Positions 10,071 to 20,289 of a stretch of DNA of 64,000 nt are shown here, one piece after another (position 1 is the stretch's first letter; every line of letters starts with the position of its first letter). The DNA comes from Pagrus major (taxonomy: Eukaryota; Chordata; Actinopteri; Spariformes; Sparidae). Where the stretch lies: contig NC_133216.1 of the NCBI RefSeq assembly GCF_040436345.1, positions 164,001 through 228,000 of the forward strand. Reading direction: 5' to 3'. Position numbers and translations under genes: made by a program. The notes beneath the pieces are model-generated. The model worked only from the letters and a program-made list of their open reading frames with translations, was not told the DNA's origin and did no database searches.

Positions 10071-10760
10071 TACACAAACAAAATAATCTCTAAATGCTAA
10101 GTCTCTGCCATCAAAATAGAGGATGCTGGACTGACCACAGCAAACTTCATCAGGCTTCTGAAAACGCACCTTGACAGGTGACTCACTTCATAATGTTAAA
10201 GCTTATGTGCCTTTGAACGGTTCGTTCAAGTGAAACTGTTCACCGTTCCATATTAATATGCTTTAGCCTGAAATATGAGTGACGTTGGGATCAGCTGGCT
10301 GCAGACAGGCTGACGTTTGAAGCAAATTAAATGAAAAATTACAAATCTTTATTACATCACTGAGTGTATTCCCTCAGTGCATCATCCACTGAACACCACA
10401 CACACACAAGCTGCAAGAAGTACACTGCCTTTGGCTGATAGCTGAGGGTTTTCTGAGCCGAGGCAGGGGTCACTAATGGGTCAACTGCGGGCTCGGTCCA
10501 GACTCAGACGACGTGCTATCTGGACCTATAACCGATACATTTTTTTAGAATTATTCAATTGTGACGAAGTTCTTCTTTTCAATTGGTGCAGCTTTTCTAG
10601 CATTTACAGCACTGGTTTAGCGGCTCACAGACCAGTTGCATGTGTTGTACATTATATCACATGATGCTAATCAGCCAATCAAATCTATGCATTCAGAAAA
10701 GCAGTGGCTGCTCGAGTCAGTGAGTGAGTTACACAGACAAGAGACAATAACTGAGTCAGA
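10071..10760. other. Spacer, nothing firmly recognised
   Basis: Conserved in copy B. Short open frames (for example 10476-10664 +) show no family features. A short CA run lies near 10400. Confidence 0.3.
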
Positions 10761-11035
10761 CCAGATGTATTTCACATGGCGTGCTCTAAAAAGAGAAAAG
10801 TGAACAACAAATGCAGAATACTCGGCACTTTGAGCAAACAAGCCCACTCAAATCCACATTAAGAGCACAGAAAATAAAGTCAGCTTTCATCACTATGAAC
10901 TTCATTAAACCAGAATATAATTCCAGGCTCACCACTGAGAACCTACGCATGTGTGTGATGATGGCTCTGAGGTTTCTGCTTGTTTTCCTGTTAAAGGGGT
11001 TTCAACAACAACAGGAGGTGTCCAGAGATTGAAAA
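10761..11035 (+). pseudogene. hAT/ZBED-like transposase remnant, N- and C-terminal ends joined
   Basis: At 10775 an ATG opens MACSKKRKVNNKCRILGTL, like the N-terminus of ZBED/GTF2IRD2-type proteins derived from hAT transposons. Shortly after, in another frame, FITMNFIKPEYNSRLTTENL (about 10885-10945) resembles the C-terminal hAT dimerisation segment (MNLIKSKYRSRLTDENL type). The catalytic core between them is missing, so this is an internally deleted relic or retrocopy. Repeated at 20300-20556 in copy B. Confidence 0.45.
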
Positions 11036-11218
11036 GACCTCTGATGCAATGTAGTTTGTTATTTTGAGCATGAAGGCCGAGGGTGTTTGACTGTTGTAAC
11101 TCCAGCATCAATTCATTGAAAATAAAGTGTAACTTTGAGGTGATGGACTCTGTGAGAGAGATTTCTGAACATTTTCCCGTCACACAGCTGGAGCCACAGA
11201 TACACAGCTGACTGTTGT

Positions 11219-11363
11219 TAATACTGCTGCTGCTGAAAGTGGAACGACTACTGTAACATCTGATTTTGGTGCCACATAGAAATAATATACACCCATCAGC
11301 CACAACAGGACTAACAGGTGAAGTGAGCAACATTACTCATCTCGTTACAATGCAATGTTCTGC
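11219..11363. repeat. 145-bp direct repeat, left of OR-2
   Basis: From ATACTGCTGCTGCTGAAAG to CAATGCAATGTTCTGC; nearly identical to 13356-13500 on the other side of OR-2. Its right half (CACCCATCAGCCACAACAGG) is a Tc1-like terminal segment. Confidence 0.85.
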
Positions 11364-11644
11364 AATGCAGTTTCAGAACATTGCATCCCAACCCTAACCC
11401 TTCAGTTCCACTGTCAGCTTATGTCTCAGTCTGACCCAACATGGTGCATGCTCCCATTAATAAATGTGTTGTACAGATTTATTGATAGTATTGTGATTGA
11501 TTGTGCCTCTACAAGCAAAACAGGTCAAATACTTGGATTAATTTAATTTATTTGTCAAAATAGAACAAAATGCACAACTCTACAATAGAATACTTCAAAA
11601 GTCTGATTAAACAATGCTAATAAATATGTCTGTGAAAAAATATA
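11364..11644. other. OR-2 3' flank
   Basis: Presumed 3' UTR and flank of the - strand OR-2. AT-rich; no other gene visible. Confidence 0.35.
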
Positions 11645-12574
11645 TCAATAGCTGACATTTGATATGAGATTTTTACTTATGACACGGATTTTGGACATTT
11701 TCAGGCCATACATTACAGGGTTAAAAAGTGGCTGGCATGTAAGAAAATATAATGATAGAAAAATTCGCAACATATTGGGTAAACTTTTCATATTAAACCT
11801 GCTCTGTAATAACTCAAAGCTAGCCCCAATAGAAAAGTTAAAGAGGGAAGCAAGGTGAGGTGTGCAGGTACTGACAGCTTTCTGTCTTGTTTGTTTAGAG
11901 CCAGAGAAACACACTAGAAAAATCTTAATGTATGTGTAAATAATAAAAATTAAAGCACCAAAGATTGTGCCGAAAGATGCGAGGAGTCCATATATATTAA
12001 CTGCATGGGCATCTGAACATGCCAGCTTGACAACAGAGTGGCTATCACAGTAAACTTTAAGAATGACGTTCCCACACAGCTGTGAATGGGAATTCAAATA
12101 TATTATCACAATGCATGCAAGCAAAGGATATAACCATGTTAAAGCAATAAGCAGGGCAATCTTGTTATATGTCATACGTGTGTTATATTGCAGAGGATAA
12201 CAGATAGCAAGATATCTGTCATAAGACATGACGGCTAAGTTTAAATATTCAACAGCTCCATAAGTGTGCACGCAATAAATCTGCAGGTAACAAAATGAAG
12301 CAGAAACAGTGTGAATGTCAGAGAGAATCTGAAGCAGAAGGAACGGAAACAACCCTGAACTACCATACAGTTCATTTACAAACAGACTGCACAGGAACAT
12401 GTACATAGGTTCATGTAAGCTTCTGTTCATACAGATAACCACAATGAGCAGCAGGTTGGCACTGACAATAAAAATATATAAACACATGACAATCATAAAA
12501 TATAAGTATTTCAAAGTTCCATTGTCAAAGTAGGCAGCAAGAATGAAATATGAAACCTGTGTAGAGTTTATCAT
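11645..12574 (-). CDS. Olfactory receptor OR-2 (309 aa)
   Basis: Full-length OR; N-terminus MINSTQVSYFILAAYFDNG. TM1 (MIVMCLYIFIVSANLLLIVV), TM4-ECL2 (WLYPLLACIVIIYLNSHSQLCG) and TM5 (GTIFGALIFIIYTYIKIFLV) are clearly distinct from OR-1, while the TM2-TM3 and TM6-TM7 blocks are close to it. The motifs SYDRYLAIC, KAVSTCTPHL and NPVMYGL are intact. ECL2 keeps three Cys (QLCGNVILKVYC and KLAC). It starts at the conserved AGGATCATGATAAAC. Convergent with OR-1 in copy A, with Tc1 fragments upstream. Duplicated as OR-4 (eight substitutions), and its 5' half recurs in OR-16. Confidence 0.95.
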   Translation of the reverse strand: MINSTQVSYFILAAYFDNGTLKYLYFMIVMCLYIFIVSANLLLIVVICMNRSLHEPMYMFLCSLFVNELYGSSGLFPFLLLQILSDIHTVSASFCYLQIYCVHTYGAVEYLNLAVMSYDRYLAICYPLQYNTRMTYNKIALLIALTWLYPLLACIVIIYLNSHSQLCGNVILKVYCDSHSVVKLACSDAHAVNIYGLLASFGTIFGALIFIIYTYIKIFLVCFSGSKQTRQKAVSTCTPHLASLFNFSIGASFELLQSRFNMKSLPNMLRIFLSLYFLTCQPLFNPVMYGLKMSKIRVISKNLISNVSY

Positions 12575-12581
12575 GATCCTC

Positions 12582-12866
12582 CTGTAGGTTCATAAACGTT
12601 ATATTGGACATACGAAGCAATAATTGTATTAACTTTTATTATTGATTTGAAAATAATTAACAATCTTCAACTTGGATTTGTTGGACACAAAGTTGAACTT
12701 AAACATAAAGCACACATGAACATAAGTCAATGTAGTAATGCTAAACACATTGATTATCACAGAAACAATGTAAAAAATATCCCTAAATGGAGCATTTTCC
12801 TTTTAAAATCACAATAATGTTTGGGTTAAAATTTGTTTGTAACATTGTGTGAATTTGAGTGTTCAC
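12582..12866 (-). other. Predicted leader intron of OR-2
   Basis: Donor-like ACAG|GTGAAC at 12867/12866 and acceptor-like CTACAG|G just before the ATG give a 285-bp intron, exactly the length predicted at OR-16 (61718-62002). Inferred from motifs only; no transcript evidence. Confidence 0.45.
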
Positions 12867-12890
12867 CTGTTGTCCTGCTCTACTCATACT

Positions 12891-12979
12891 GTGAGTCCCT
12901 CACAACTGAGCTGATACTCTGCTCTGACTTCTTTAAAAGTTAAAGACAGAGGACAACTACAGCGCCAGTGTGACCTCAT
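12891..12979 (-). promoter_or_regulatory. OR promoter module upstream of OR-2
   Basis: On - : TGAGGTCACACTGGCGCTGT, CTTTTAAAGAAGTCAGAGC, then CTCAGTTGTGAGGGACTCAC. About 315 bp before the ATG. Confidence 0.6.
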
Positions 12980-13101
12980 TATGTAATGCCAAACAGGAGA
13001 AAGGTCCCACTGGTTCATACTGTTTAGTTATTGTCAACAGAAAGTCAAAAATCTCACCCTAACCCTGAAGGAAGTGTCGGCGTCCAATGATGATGATAAT
13101 G

Positions 13102-13133
<32 letters not shown>

Positions 13134-13140
13134 GTAAATA
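12980..13140. repeat. OR-2 far upstream with (ATG)/(ATA)n microsatellite
   Basis: A TGATGATAATGATAATA run at about 13087-13131. The same microsatellite, much longer, lies at the matching place upstream of OR-16 (61334-61497). Confidence 0.7.
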
Positions 13141-13141
13141 T

Positions 13142-13355
13142 AAACACCGATCAGCCACAACATTAAAACCACTGACAGGTGACGTGAATAACATTGATCA
13201 TCTCATCACAATGCGATGTTCTGCTGGGAAACCTTGGGTGCTGGCATTCATGTGAATGCCACTTGACACGCACCACCCATCCAAACACTGTTGTGGACCA
13301 AGTACACCCCCTCATCACAACAACACTACCCGATGGCAGTGGCCCCCCAGCAGGA
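13142..13355 (+). mobile_element. Tc1-like element end fragment (ACACCGATCAGCC terminus)
   Basis: Terminal sequence CACCGATCAGCCACAACATT followed by transposase-derived sequence in sense on + (FCWETLG-like at about 13210-13235), truncated at CCCCCCAGCAGGA by the 145-bp repeat. The inverted counterpart is 61110-61325. Confidence 0.65.
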
Positions 13356-13500
13356 TAATACTGCTGCTGCTAAAACTGGAACTACTACTGTAACATCTGA
13401 TTTTGGTGCCACATAGAAATAATATACACCCATCAGCCACAACAGGACTAACAGGTGAAGTGAGCAACATTGCTCATCTCGTTACAATGCAATGTTCTGC
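13356..13500. repeat. 145-bp direct repeat, right of OR-2
   Basis: Partner of 11219-11363; same orientation, about 2 kb away, bracketing OR-2 and its promoter. Confidence 0.85.
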
Positions 13501-13760
13501 TTGGAAACCTTGAGTCTGGACGTTCATCTGGATGCAACTTGACATGCACTAAAATCCCACTTCATTTTGCAGACCAAGTTCACCGCTTCATGGCACTGGC
13601 ACCCCCAGCAGGACAATGTGCCGTTCGCCCCCACAAAAACTGCTCAAAAGTGGCCCGAGGATCATGTCAAAGAGCTCAAGGTGTCGAGCTGGCCTCAGAA
13701 TTACCCACATCCCAATCCGATCGAGCATCTGTGTGATGTAGTGAAATGTGAACCTGAATC
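13425..13760 (+). mobile_element. Second Tc1-like fragment with transposase C-terminus
   Basis: From CACCCATCAGCCACAACAGG through broken frames giving FTASWHWHPQQDNVPF, KWPEDHVKELKVSSWPQN and PNPIEHLCDVV. This matches the end of a Tc1 transposase, which normally reads QQDNAP...WPPNSPDLNPIEHLWD. The last catalytic acid position is degenerate. In copy B the element is cut at PNP by a deletion. Confidence 0.7.
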
Positions 13761-14304
13761 TTTTTATGATTTGATGGACTGTACATTGTGTGTGTTTGTG
13801 TGAGGAACGTAAACTTAAACTTGCTTTTAAACTTTTAAGCTGAAGGACCTCATTATCTAAGACCCTACTGTTACATATTGATGTTAAATTAATGTCCAGT
13901 AAAGAAAAAAAAACCTTGTAGACCAAACACTGGTTTGAAGTTCAGGAGGACAGTACAGAGTGAAAAAAGTTGTGCTGTTCCTTGTCAGTATTGAGTATTC
14001 CAGTATAAATGATAATAATTATACACTTCATCTATATAACACCTTTACAAACATAGTTACAAAGTGTCTTACAATAAAAACAGGAACGAATACAACAAAT
14101 TTAATAAAACAAGAAAATGTCATAAGGCAAATAAAAACCTTTAAAGCAACTTTTAAAAAGTGGGTTTTCAAAAGTGACTTAAAAGACGAGACTGAATTTG
14201 CAGTTTCTACGTCTGTGACATAAAATTGCCCATCTGTGAAATGCCCTATGATATATGCAAACCTTAACAAGACAAATGGGTGTAGATGATGGACGGACAG
14301 AGGG
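13761..14304. other. Spacer unique to copy A's right end
   Basis: Lies within the segment absent at the end of copy B. A lysine-rich 87-aa open frame (13960-14223) shows no family features. Nothing else recognised. Confidence 0.3.
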
Positions 14305-14440
14305 GACATTTTTGATTAAACATAGTTTGTTATCATTTAGGAGGAAACCATTCCCATTTCTTTGTATTAAAAATAAAAGCAGGCTTCTACATAATTAGTT
14401 TTTTGCTGACATTAATTAAACATGAGTATCAATAACTTAT

Positions 14441-14520
14441 GAGGTCACACTGCTGCTGTGAGTGTCCTCTGTGTTCAAAAGTTTTAAAGCAGAGTTTCAG
14501 CTCAGTTTGGAGGGACTCAC
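14441..14520 (+). promoter_or_regulatory. OR promoter module upstream of OR-3
   Basis: Same as OR-1's with two or three base changes (GTGAGTGTC for GTGGGTGTC). Donor-like ACTG|GTGAAC follows. Confidence 0.6.
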
Positions 14521-14813
14521 AGTACGACTGCAGCCGGACAACTGGTGAACACTCAAATTCACACAAGGTTTCAAACTTAGTTTTGTCCTTTTGAACCTCA
14601 GCATTGAACAGACTTTGCAAAGTAAATTTTCTGTTTGGGGTTGTTTAACAAAATGATATCCATTGTGATGAATCTGTTTCGTGCTATTGTGTTGACCTCT
14701 ACTTGTTTTGCACAAAGTGCAGCTAAAACATAGAGCACATATAAACAAACAATATAACTACCAGTTGACAAAATTATTACTTTGTGTTATTGTGAACCAG
14801 ATGGAGGATCAAG

Positions 14814-15740
14814 ATGAACTCAACACAGGTTTCATTTTTCACACTTAGCGCCTACTTTGACACCGGGCTGTTGAAATACTTATATTTCATGATTGTTTTG
14901 TCTCTATACATTTTAATCATTTGTTCCAACCTGCTGCTCATTGTGGTTATCTGTATGAACAGAAGCTTACATGAACCTATGTACATGTTCCTGTGCAGCC
15001 TGTTTGTAAATGAACTGTTTGGTAGTTCAGGGTTGTTTCCGTTCCTTCTGACTCAGATTCTCTCTGACATTCACACTGTTTCTGCTTCTCTTTGTTTCCT
15101 GCAGATTTTCTGTTTATACTCTTATGGAGGTGTAGAACTTTTAAACTTAGCCATCATGTCTTATGACAGATATCTTGCTATCTGTTATCCTCTGCAATAT
15201 AACACATTTATGACGTATAACAAGATTGCCATGCTTATTACTCTAATATGGTTACTCATGTTTCTTCTACATTCTTGTACAACATCTTTGGTTGTTCCTT
15301 TACAACTGTGTGGGAACATTATTAAAAAAGTGTACTGTGACTATCACTCTGTTGTGAAACTGGCCTGCTATGACACCACACTGAATAACATCTATGGACT
15401 CATTACTAGTGCCTTCTTTGTCTTTGGTCCTCTAACTGTAATCTTTTACACGTACATGAGGATCCTTAAAGTCTGTTTCTCCGGCTCTAAACAGACGAGA
15501 CAGAAAGCCGTCAGTACCTGCACACCTCACCTCGCTTCTCTGCTCAACTTCTGTTTTGGGGCTTGTTTTGAAATATTACAGAGCAGGTTTGATATGAACA
15601 GTGTTCCCAATATGTTGAGAATATTTTTATCTTTATACTTTCTTACATGTCCTCCACTCTTCAACCCTGTAATGTATGGGCTCAAACTGTCTAAAATCTG
15701 TGTCATATGTAAAAGTCTCATTACAAATGTAGGCTGTTAG
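14814..15740 (+). CDS. Olfactory receptor OR-3 (308 aa)
   Basis: Copy B paralogue of OR-1 with all OR signatures intact. Differences by eye: Val to Leu, Thr to Ser and Val to Ile around the top of TM3 (FCLYSYGGVELLNLAIMS), Val to Leu and Ala to Thr at the end of TM4 (MFLLHSCTTSL), and Ser to Arg before TM7 (NMLRIFL). These cluster near the predicted odorant pocket and extracellular loops. The ancestral start ATG is AAG here, so translation must begin one codon later at ATGAACTCAACACAG, giving 308 residues. Function and odorant unknown. Confidence 0.95.
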   Translation: MNSTQVSFFTLSAYFDTGLLKYLYFMIVLSLYILIICSNLLLIVVICMNRSLHEPMYMFLCSLFVNELFGSSGLFPFLLTQILSDIHTVSASLCFLQIFCLYSYGGVELLNLAIMSYDRYLAICYPLQYNTFMTYNKIAMLITLIWLLMFLLHSCTTSLVVPLQLCGNIIKKVYCDYHSVVKLACYDTTLNNIYGLITSAFFVFGPLTVIFYTYMRILKVCFSGSKQTRQKAVSTCTPHLASLLNFCFGACFEILQSRFDMNSVPNMLRIFLSLYFLTCPPLFNPVMYGLKLSKICVICKSLITNVGC

Positions 15741-16042
15741 TAGCGTACAGATTTGCCTATTTTCTTTAATGTTAATGGCCCCTTGTATTATTTTAACCAT
15801 GCATTGTGTTATCATTTTAAAAACAGATTTATACTTGAGATTTGTGACTTATGAAAAGTCTTTATTTTTTAAAATTGTTTTTCACATTAAGGAAATGTCT
15901 GACTAGCTGAATGTCATTCCAACATTATGACATCATAGCCAACACATCTGGTATGCACGGCCACAGGTGAGTGTACGCTGCAGCAGCAACACCGTGGTCA
16001 GCACACCTGCAACTGCTGTGCCTTCTGTCATAACCTATATGT
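15741..16042. other. OR-3 3' flank
   Basis: Near-identical to 4511-4812; nothing else seen. Confidence 0.4.
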
Positions 16043-16550
16043 TATAAACAGCTGTGGTCAAAAGTTTCCGTCCACTCATAAAGAAAATATTCATCATGTC
16101 AGCCTTCAGTTGATTCCTACAGCTCTTATGTTTCTGTGATCAATGAGTGCAATCTACTTTGTCACAAAAATATTAATAAAGTTTGATTCAATAATTTAAT
16201 TTATTATAGGTCTTCTGAACATGAGACCAAATCTGCTGGATCATAAATATACATACAGCAACTTGAATGATAATTTTTCTGATTGTAGAAAGTTGTGTGA
16301 ATCAGATTTGCTCTGTAGCATGGCCCAAGCATGGTGCTGGTAGTGTTCTGCTGTGGGGCGGTTCTGCTGCCAGTGGATCTGCTGTTCTAAAGAAAGTAAA
16401 TGGAGTAATGAAGAAGGAGGATCATCTCCAAATTCTTCAGGAAAACCTGAAATCATCAGCAGCAGGTTGGGTCTTGGGTGCGGTTGGGTGTTCCAACAGG
16501 ACAATGATCCAAACACACATCAAAGGTGAAGGAACGGATCAATCGGGCCA
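16043..16550 (+). mobile_element. Tc1-like fragment, copy B
   Basis: Duplicate of 4813-5320, with the same truncated transposase piece (AWPKHGAGSVLLWG). It moved with the segmental duplication rather than by its own transposition. Confidence 0.7.
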
Positions 16551-17290
16551 GAACTGAGGTTTTGAACAGCGTTAATGGTGTTCATTTTTTTGACGTATAA
16601 TTAACACACGCGCGTTATGACCTTCAGCCTGCCCGTAGTTTGAGATATCAGAGAGCGATGCAGCAGTCACGTTGTGGACGGCAGCAGAAACAAACCGCCT
16701 TGAGCAGATGTAACCATAGTGGGTCGGCACAAGAAGGAGGAGAAGGATTCTGCAGTGTTTACAGCGTTTATTTGACCCAAACCTGCGGGAGACAGTTCAG
16801 ATACAAAATGTCGTCATCCGTCTTTTTGTCTCACGCCTAAACATACAGAATGACACTCGTTACACACACACACACACACACACACACAGAACCACAGTCT
16901 CTGTATGTAGCTCTAAACGAGGCAGCCGAGTGGCGCCGATATCTGTAACATAAAATAGTTTGTAAAAACTTGTTCTGAACGTAAAAACTAGTGAAAACAA
17001 CTGATAAAAACATATTTACATTCTCTGTGCATATTTTTCTTCACACATTCAATAGGTTAAACCCACATTTACACGGCAAACAACAAAAATATGTTGGCGG
17101 GATTTCCCGCCGAACTCACCCTCAGCCATTGTAAACATTACTGTGAGGGGAAGAAGGGAGGGGCTACAGAAGCCTGGAGGACTACGGGTAAAAGGAAAAT
17201 AAAACTATTTAAATAAGACAAAATTCACAAACCAAATACAACATAAATATAATAAATAACAAAGGTACATTTTTAACTCTGTTACACAGA
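16551..17290. other. Repeat-derived spacer, copy B
   Basis: Matches 5321-6105 without the 53-bp stretch. The (CA)n is slightly longer (16862-16888). The palindrome GGCGGGATTTCCCGCC is kept near 17096. Confidence 0.35.
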
Positions 17291-17291
17291 A

Positions 17292-17428
17292 ATGGATAAT
17301 CAGAATCAGAATAAGAAATACTTTATTATCCCTAGGGGAAATTGTTTGTGTTACAGCTGCTCCCATTCAAAGTTCAGAATATGCAGAAATAATAATAATA
17401 GTAATAGTAGTAGTAATACTACTACTAC

Positions 17429-17475
<47 letters not shown>

Positions 17476-18341
17476 TCAATATCAACAAAACAAAACAAAA
17501 ATACAAGAAATGTACATACATACATAGCAATAATGCCACACTCAGAGCGAGGAATTAAACAGTTTGATGGCCACAGGCAGGAATGATTTCCTGTGGCGCT
17601 CTGTGGTGCATCTTGGTGGATCAGTCTAGTGCTGAATGTTCTCCTGTGGCTGACCACCACGTCATGGAGTGGATGAGAGCCATTGTCCAAGATGACATGT
17701 AACTTGTACAGCATCCTCCGCTCTGACACCACCGTCAGAGAGTCCAGCTCCACTCCCACAACATCACTGGCCTTGCGGATCAGTCTATTCAACCTTTTTG
17801 AGTCCGCTACCCTCAGCCTGCTGCCCCAGCACACAACGGCATGGAGCATAACACTGACCACCACAGACTCATAAAACATCCTGAGCATAGTCCGGCAGAT
17901 GTTGAATGACCTCAATCATCTCAGAAAATAGAGATGACTCTGTCCCTTCATGTAGAGGGCATCTGTGTTCTTAACCCAGTCCAGTTTATTATCAATATGG
18001 ACTCCCAGATACTTATAATCCTCCACAATGTCCACACTGACCCCCTGGAAGGAAACAGGGGTCAACGGCACCTTGGTCCTCCTCAGGTTCACAACCAGTT
18101 CCTTGGTCTTTGTCACATTGAGCTGTAGATGGTTCCGCTCACACCATGTGACAAAGTTGTCCACAGTAGTCCTGTACTCATCCTCAGCACCTTCACTGAT
18201 ACATCCAACTATTTCTGAGTCATCCGAGAACTTCTGGAGATGACAGGTCTCTGTGCAGTAGTTGAAGTCCGAAAGAAAAGGGTCTTTTGAATAAAGTTCA
18301 GCTTCAAAGCTGCCAGATGGTTTTCTCCACATAAACAAAGT
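17292..18341 (-). mobile_element. CR1/L2-type LINE, copy B (uninterrupted)
   Basis: Same 5'-truncated element as at 6109-8822 but without the Rex3 insert, so it shows the original structure: RT segment from FSDDSEIVGCI (about 18225) through CWGSRLRVADSKRLNRLIRK to a 3' microsatellite (17388-17475) and the AATAAAG/GATTCT tail at 17292-17345. It shares the in-frame TGA between YFLR and LRSFN. Confidence 0.85.
17388..17475. repeat. (AAT/AGT/ACT)n microsatellite
   Basis: About 88 bp of mixed trinucleotide repeat inside the LINE 3' region; the unoccupied target of the copy A Rex3 insertion. Confidence 0.9.
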
Positions 18342-18540
18342 TCAATCATCACAAACTGACAAACGATGTAGCTTACAAGCAATAAAATACACGCTAATTT
18401 CTAGTATCTGCCCAGACACTAAATAAGCCTCACACGGGGCACCATTGTTGGGATTAATGGTAGGGCAGGTGTGGTTATTAGAAATGATCAATTATTTATA
18501 GTTATTATTAAAATTAAATTAATCAAAATTAATAATCAAA

Positions 18541-18885
18541 TCATGAAAATGGGGCAGTTGTCACCTGCACAGTGTGGTAGCTGTTCTGCAGCTGGACAAG
18601 TCGTTCTTGGTTTGCTGCGGCTTGCAGCTGGGCTTTGCACTGGTAAAGTAGCGCTATTTGACCAAGCACCTCTGGTATGGTGCATTGCAGCTTTCCAGCT
18701 GGGTCATTAACATAGCTTATTAGCTCCTGTAATTTCTCTTCACAGGTTGTAATGTTATAGCTATTTAGGTGGCCTCTCTCCTCTATGGAGAGGCAAAGGA
18801 GACCAGCGACCGCATCCTGCAGGGCTGGGTCGTCTGGCTCGTGAGTAGCTCTGGCTCCTGTCACACTGGGGTTTTGTCTACTCAT
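18541..18885 (-). CDS. Unclassified helical ORF, copy B (114 aa)
   Basis: Paralogue of 9040-9363, with a Gln/Leu-rich helical tail (CKAQLQAAANQERLVQLQNS). The sequence HTVQ coincides with CTGTGCAG|GTGAC on the - strand, a strong donor match, after which the frame soon ends. It could be a non-terminal exon of an unknown gene or part of a mobile element. The start MSRQNPS is shared by both copies. I assign no function. Confidence 0.4.
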   Translation of the reverse strand: MSRQNPSVTGARATHEPDDPALQDAVAGLLCLSIEERGHLNSYNITTCEEKLQELISYVNDPAGKLQCTIPEVLGQIALLYQCKAQLQAAANQERLVQLQNSYHTVQVTTAPFS

Positions 18886-19410
18886 TTTACTGAAGTAGCG
18901 GTGATAGCCAGTTGGTTCAATAAGTTATGTGAGGGAGTGCTATGTTGCTGATGCTGATGCACAAGTGAGAGGCTATACCTGTGACTTACAATCCTACCTG
19001 TTAGTAGGTGTTATGCTTATTACTCTCATGCAAGCTATCCTGTTAGGATGTTAATGAGGTGGCTTCAGCACCTCTTGGGGAGTAATAGCTAAGGTTATAG
19101 TGTTAGTGACCTGAGAATTGAAATAGCATGTAAAGTATTTAGGGCTAAAAAAAACAACAATGAACCACTTCTACACTACAGCAATCTACAAACCACAGTT
19201 TAATATATTTGGCGAGTTATGAGTGCTTAATTTGCAAACAAAAATAAAAGATTTCTACCTTTGAGGTTATTCTGGAGAACATACTGGACAGTATCTGCTG
19301 TTTTGGATTTTGCAATAATAATAAACACACATTTGCATGAAGCACATTTGTCCACTCCCATGTTGATAAGAGTATTAAAAACTTGAAAAATATCCCTTTA
19401 AGGTTTATTT
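18886..19410. other. Spacer, copy B
   Basis: Equivalent of 9364-9890; nothing recognised. Confidence 0.3.
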
Positions 19411-19592
19411 GGAACAGATAAAAAATGTCTGATTAATTTGCGATGAATCGCGAGTTAACTATGGACAATCATGTGATTAATCGCAATTAAATATTTTAAT
19501 CGATTGACAACCCTAATATATTTATATATATAATATACATATATAATATCATATATACAATATGATATTATATATGTTTGTATAATAACTGT
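19410..19592. mobile_element. hAT-like terminal segment, copy B
   Basis: Equivalent of 9890-10070, with the same AATCGCAATTAAATATTTTA motif and AT palindrome. Confidence 0.4.
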
Positions 19593-20285
19593 ACACAAAC
19601 AAAATAATCTCTAAATGCTAAGTCTCTGCCATCAAAATAGAGGATGCTGGACTGACCACAGCAAACTTCATCAGGCTCCTGAAAACGCACCTTGACAGGT
19701 GACTCACTTCATAATGTTAAAGCTTATGTGCCTTTGAACGGTTTGTTCAAGTGAAACTGTTCACCGTTCCATATTAATATGCTTTAGCCTGAAATATGAG
19801 TGACGTTGGGATCAACTGGCTGCAGACAGGCCGACGTTTGAAGCAAATTAAATGAAAAATTACAAATCTTTATTACATCACTGAGTGTATTCCCTCAGTG
19901 CATCATCCACTGAACACCACACACACACAAGCTGCAAGAATTACACTGCCTTTGGCTGATAGCTGAGGGTTTTCTGAGCCGAGGCAGGGGTCACTAATGG
20001 GTCAACTGCGGGCTCGGTCCGGACTCAGACGCCGTCCTATCTGGACCTATAACCGATACATTTTTTTAGAATTATTCAATTGTGACGAAGTTCTTCTTTT
20101 TAATTGGTGCAGCTTTTCTAGCCTTTACAGCACTGGTTTAGCGGCTCACAGACCAGTTGCATGTGTTGTACATCATATCACGTGATGCTAATCAGCCAAT
20201 CAAATCTGTGCATTCAGAAAAGCAGTGGCTGCTCGAGTCAGTGAGTGAGTTACACAGACAAGAGACAATAACTGAGTCAGACCAG
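19593..20285. other. Spacer, copy B
   Basis: Equivalent of 10071-10760; nothing firmly recognised. Confidence 0.3.
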
Positions 20286-20289
20286 ATGT

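Larger units (their letters stand above)
3143..14304. repeat. Segmental duplication copy A (OR-1 to OR-2 plus repeats)
   Basis: Collinear with copy B. The offset is about 11,230 at OR-1/OR-3 and 9,521 at OR-2/OR-4; nearly all the change is a LINE present only in A (6231-7884), plus a 53-bp stretch (about 5950-6002) absent from B. Outside these, only scattered single-base and microsatellite differences are seen by eye. A also keeps about 585 bp at its right end (13720-14303) that is missing at the end of B. Confidence 0.9.
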
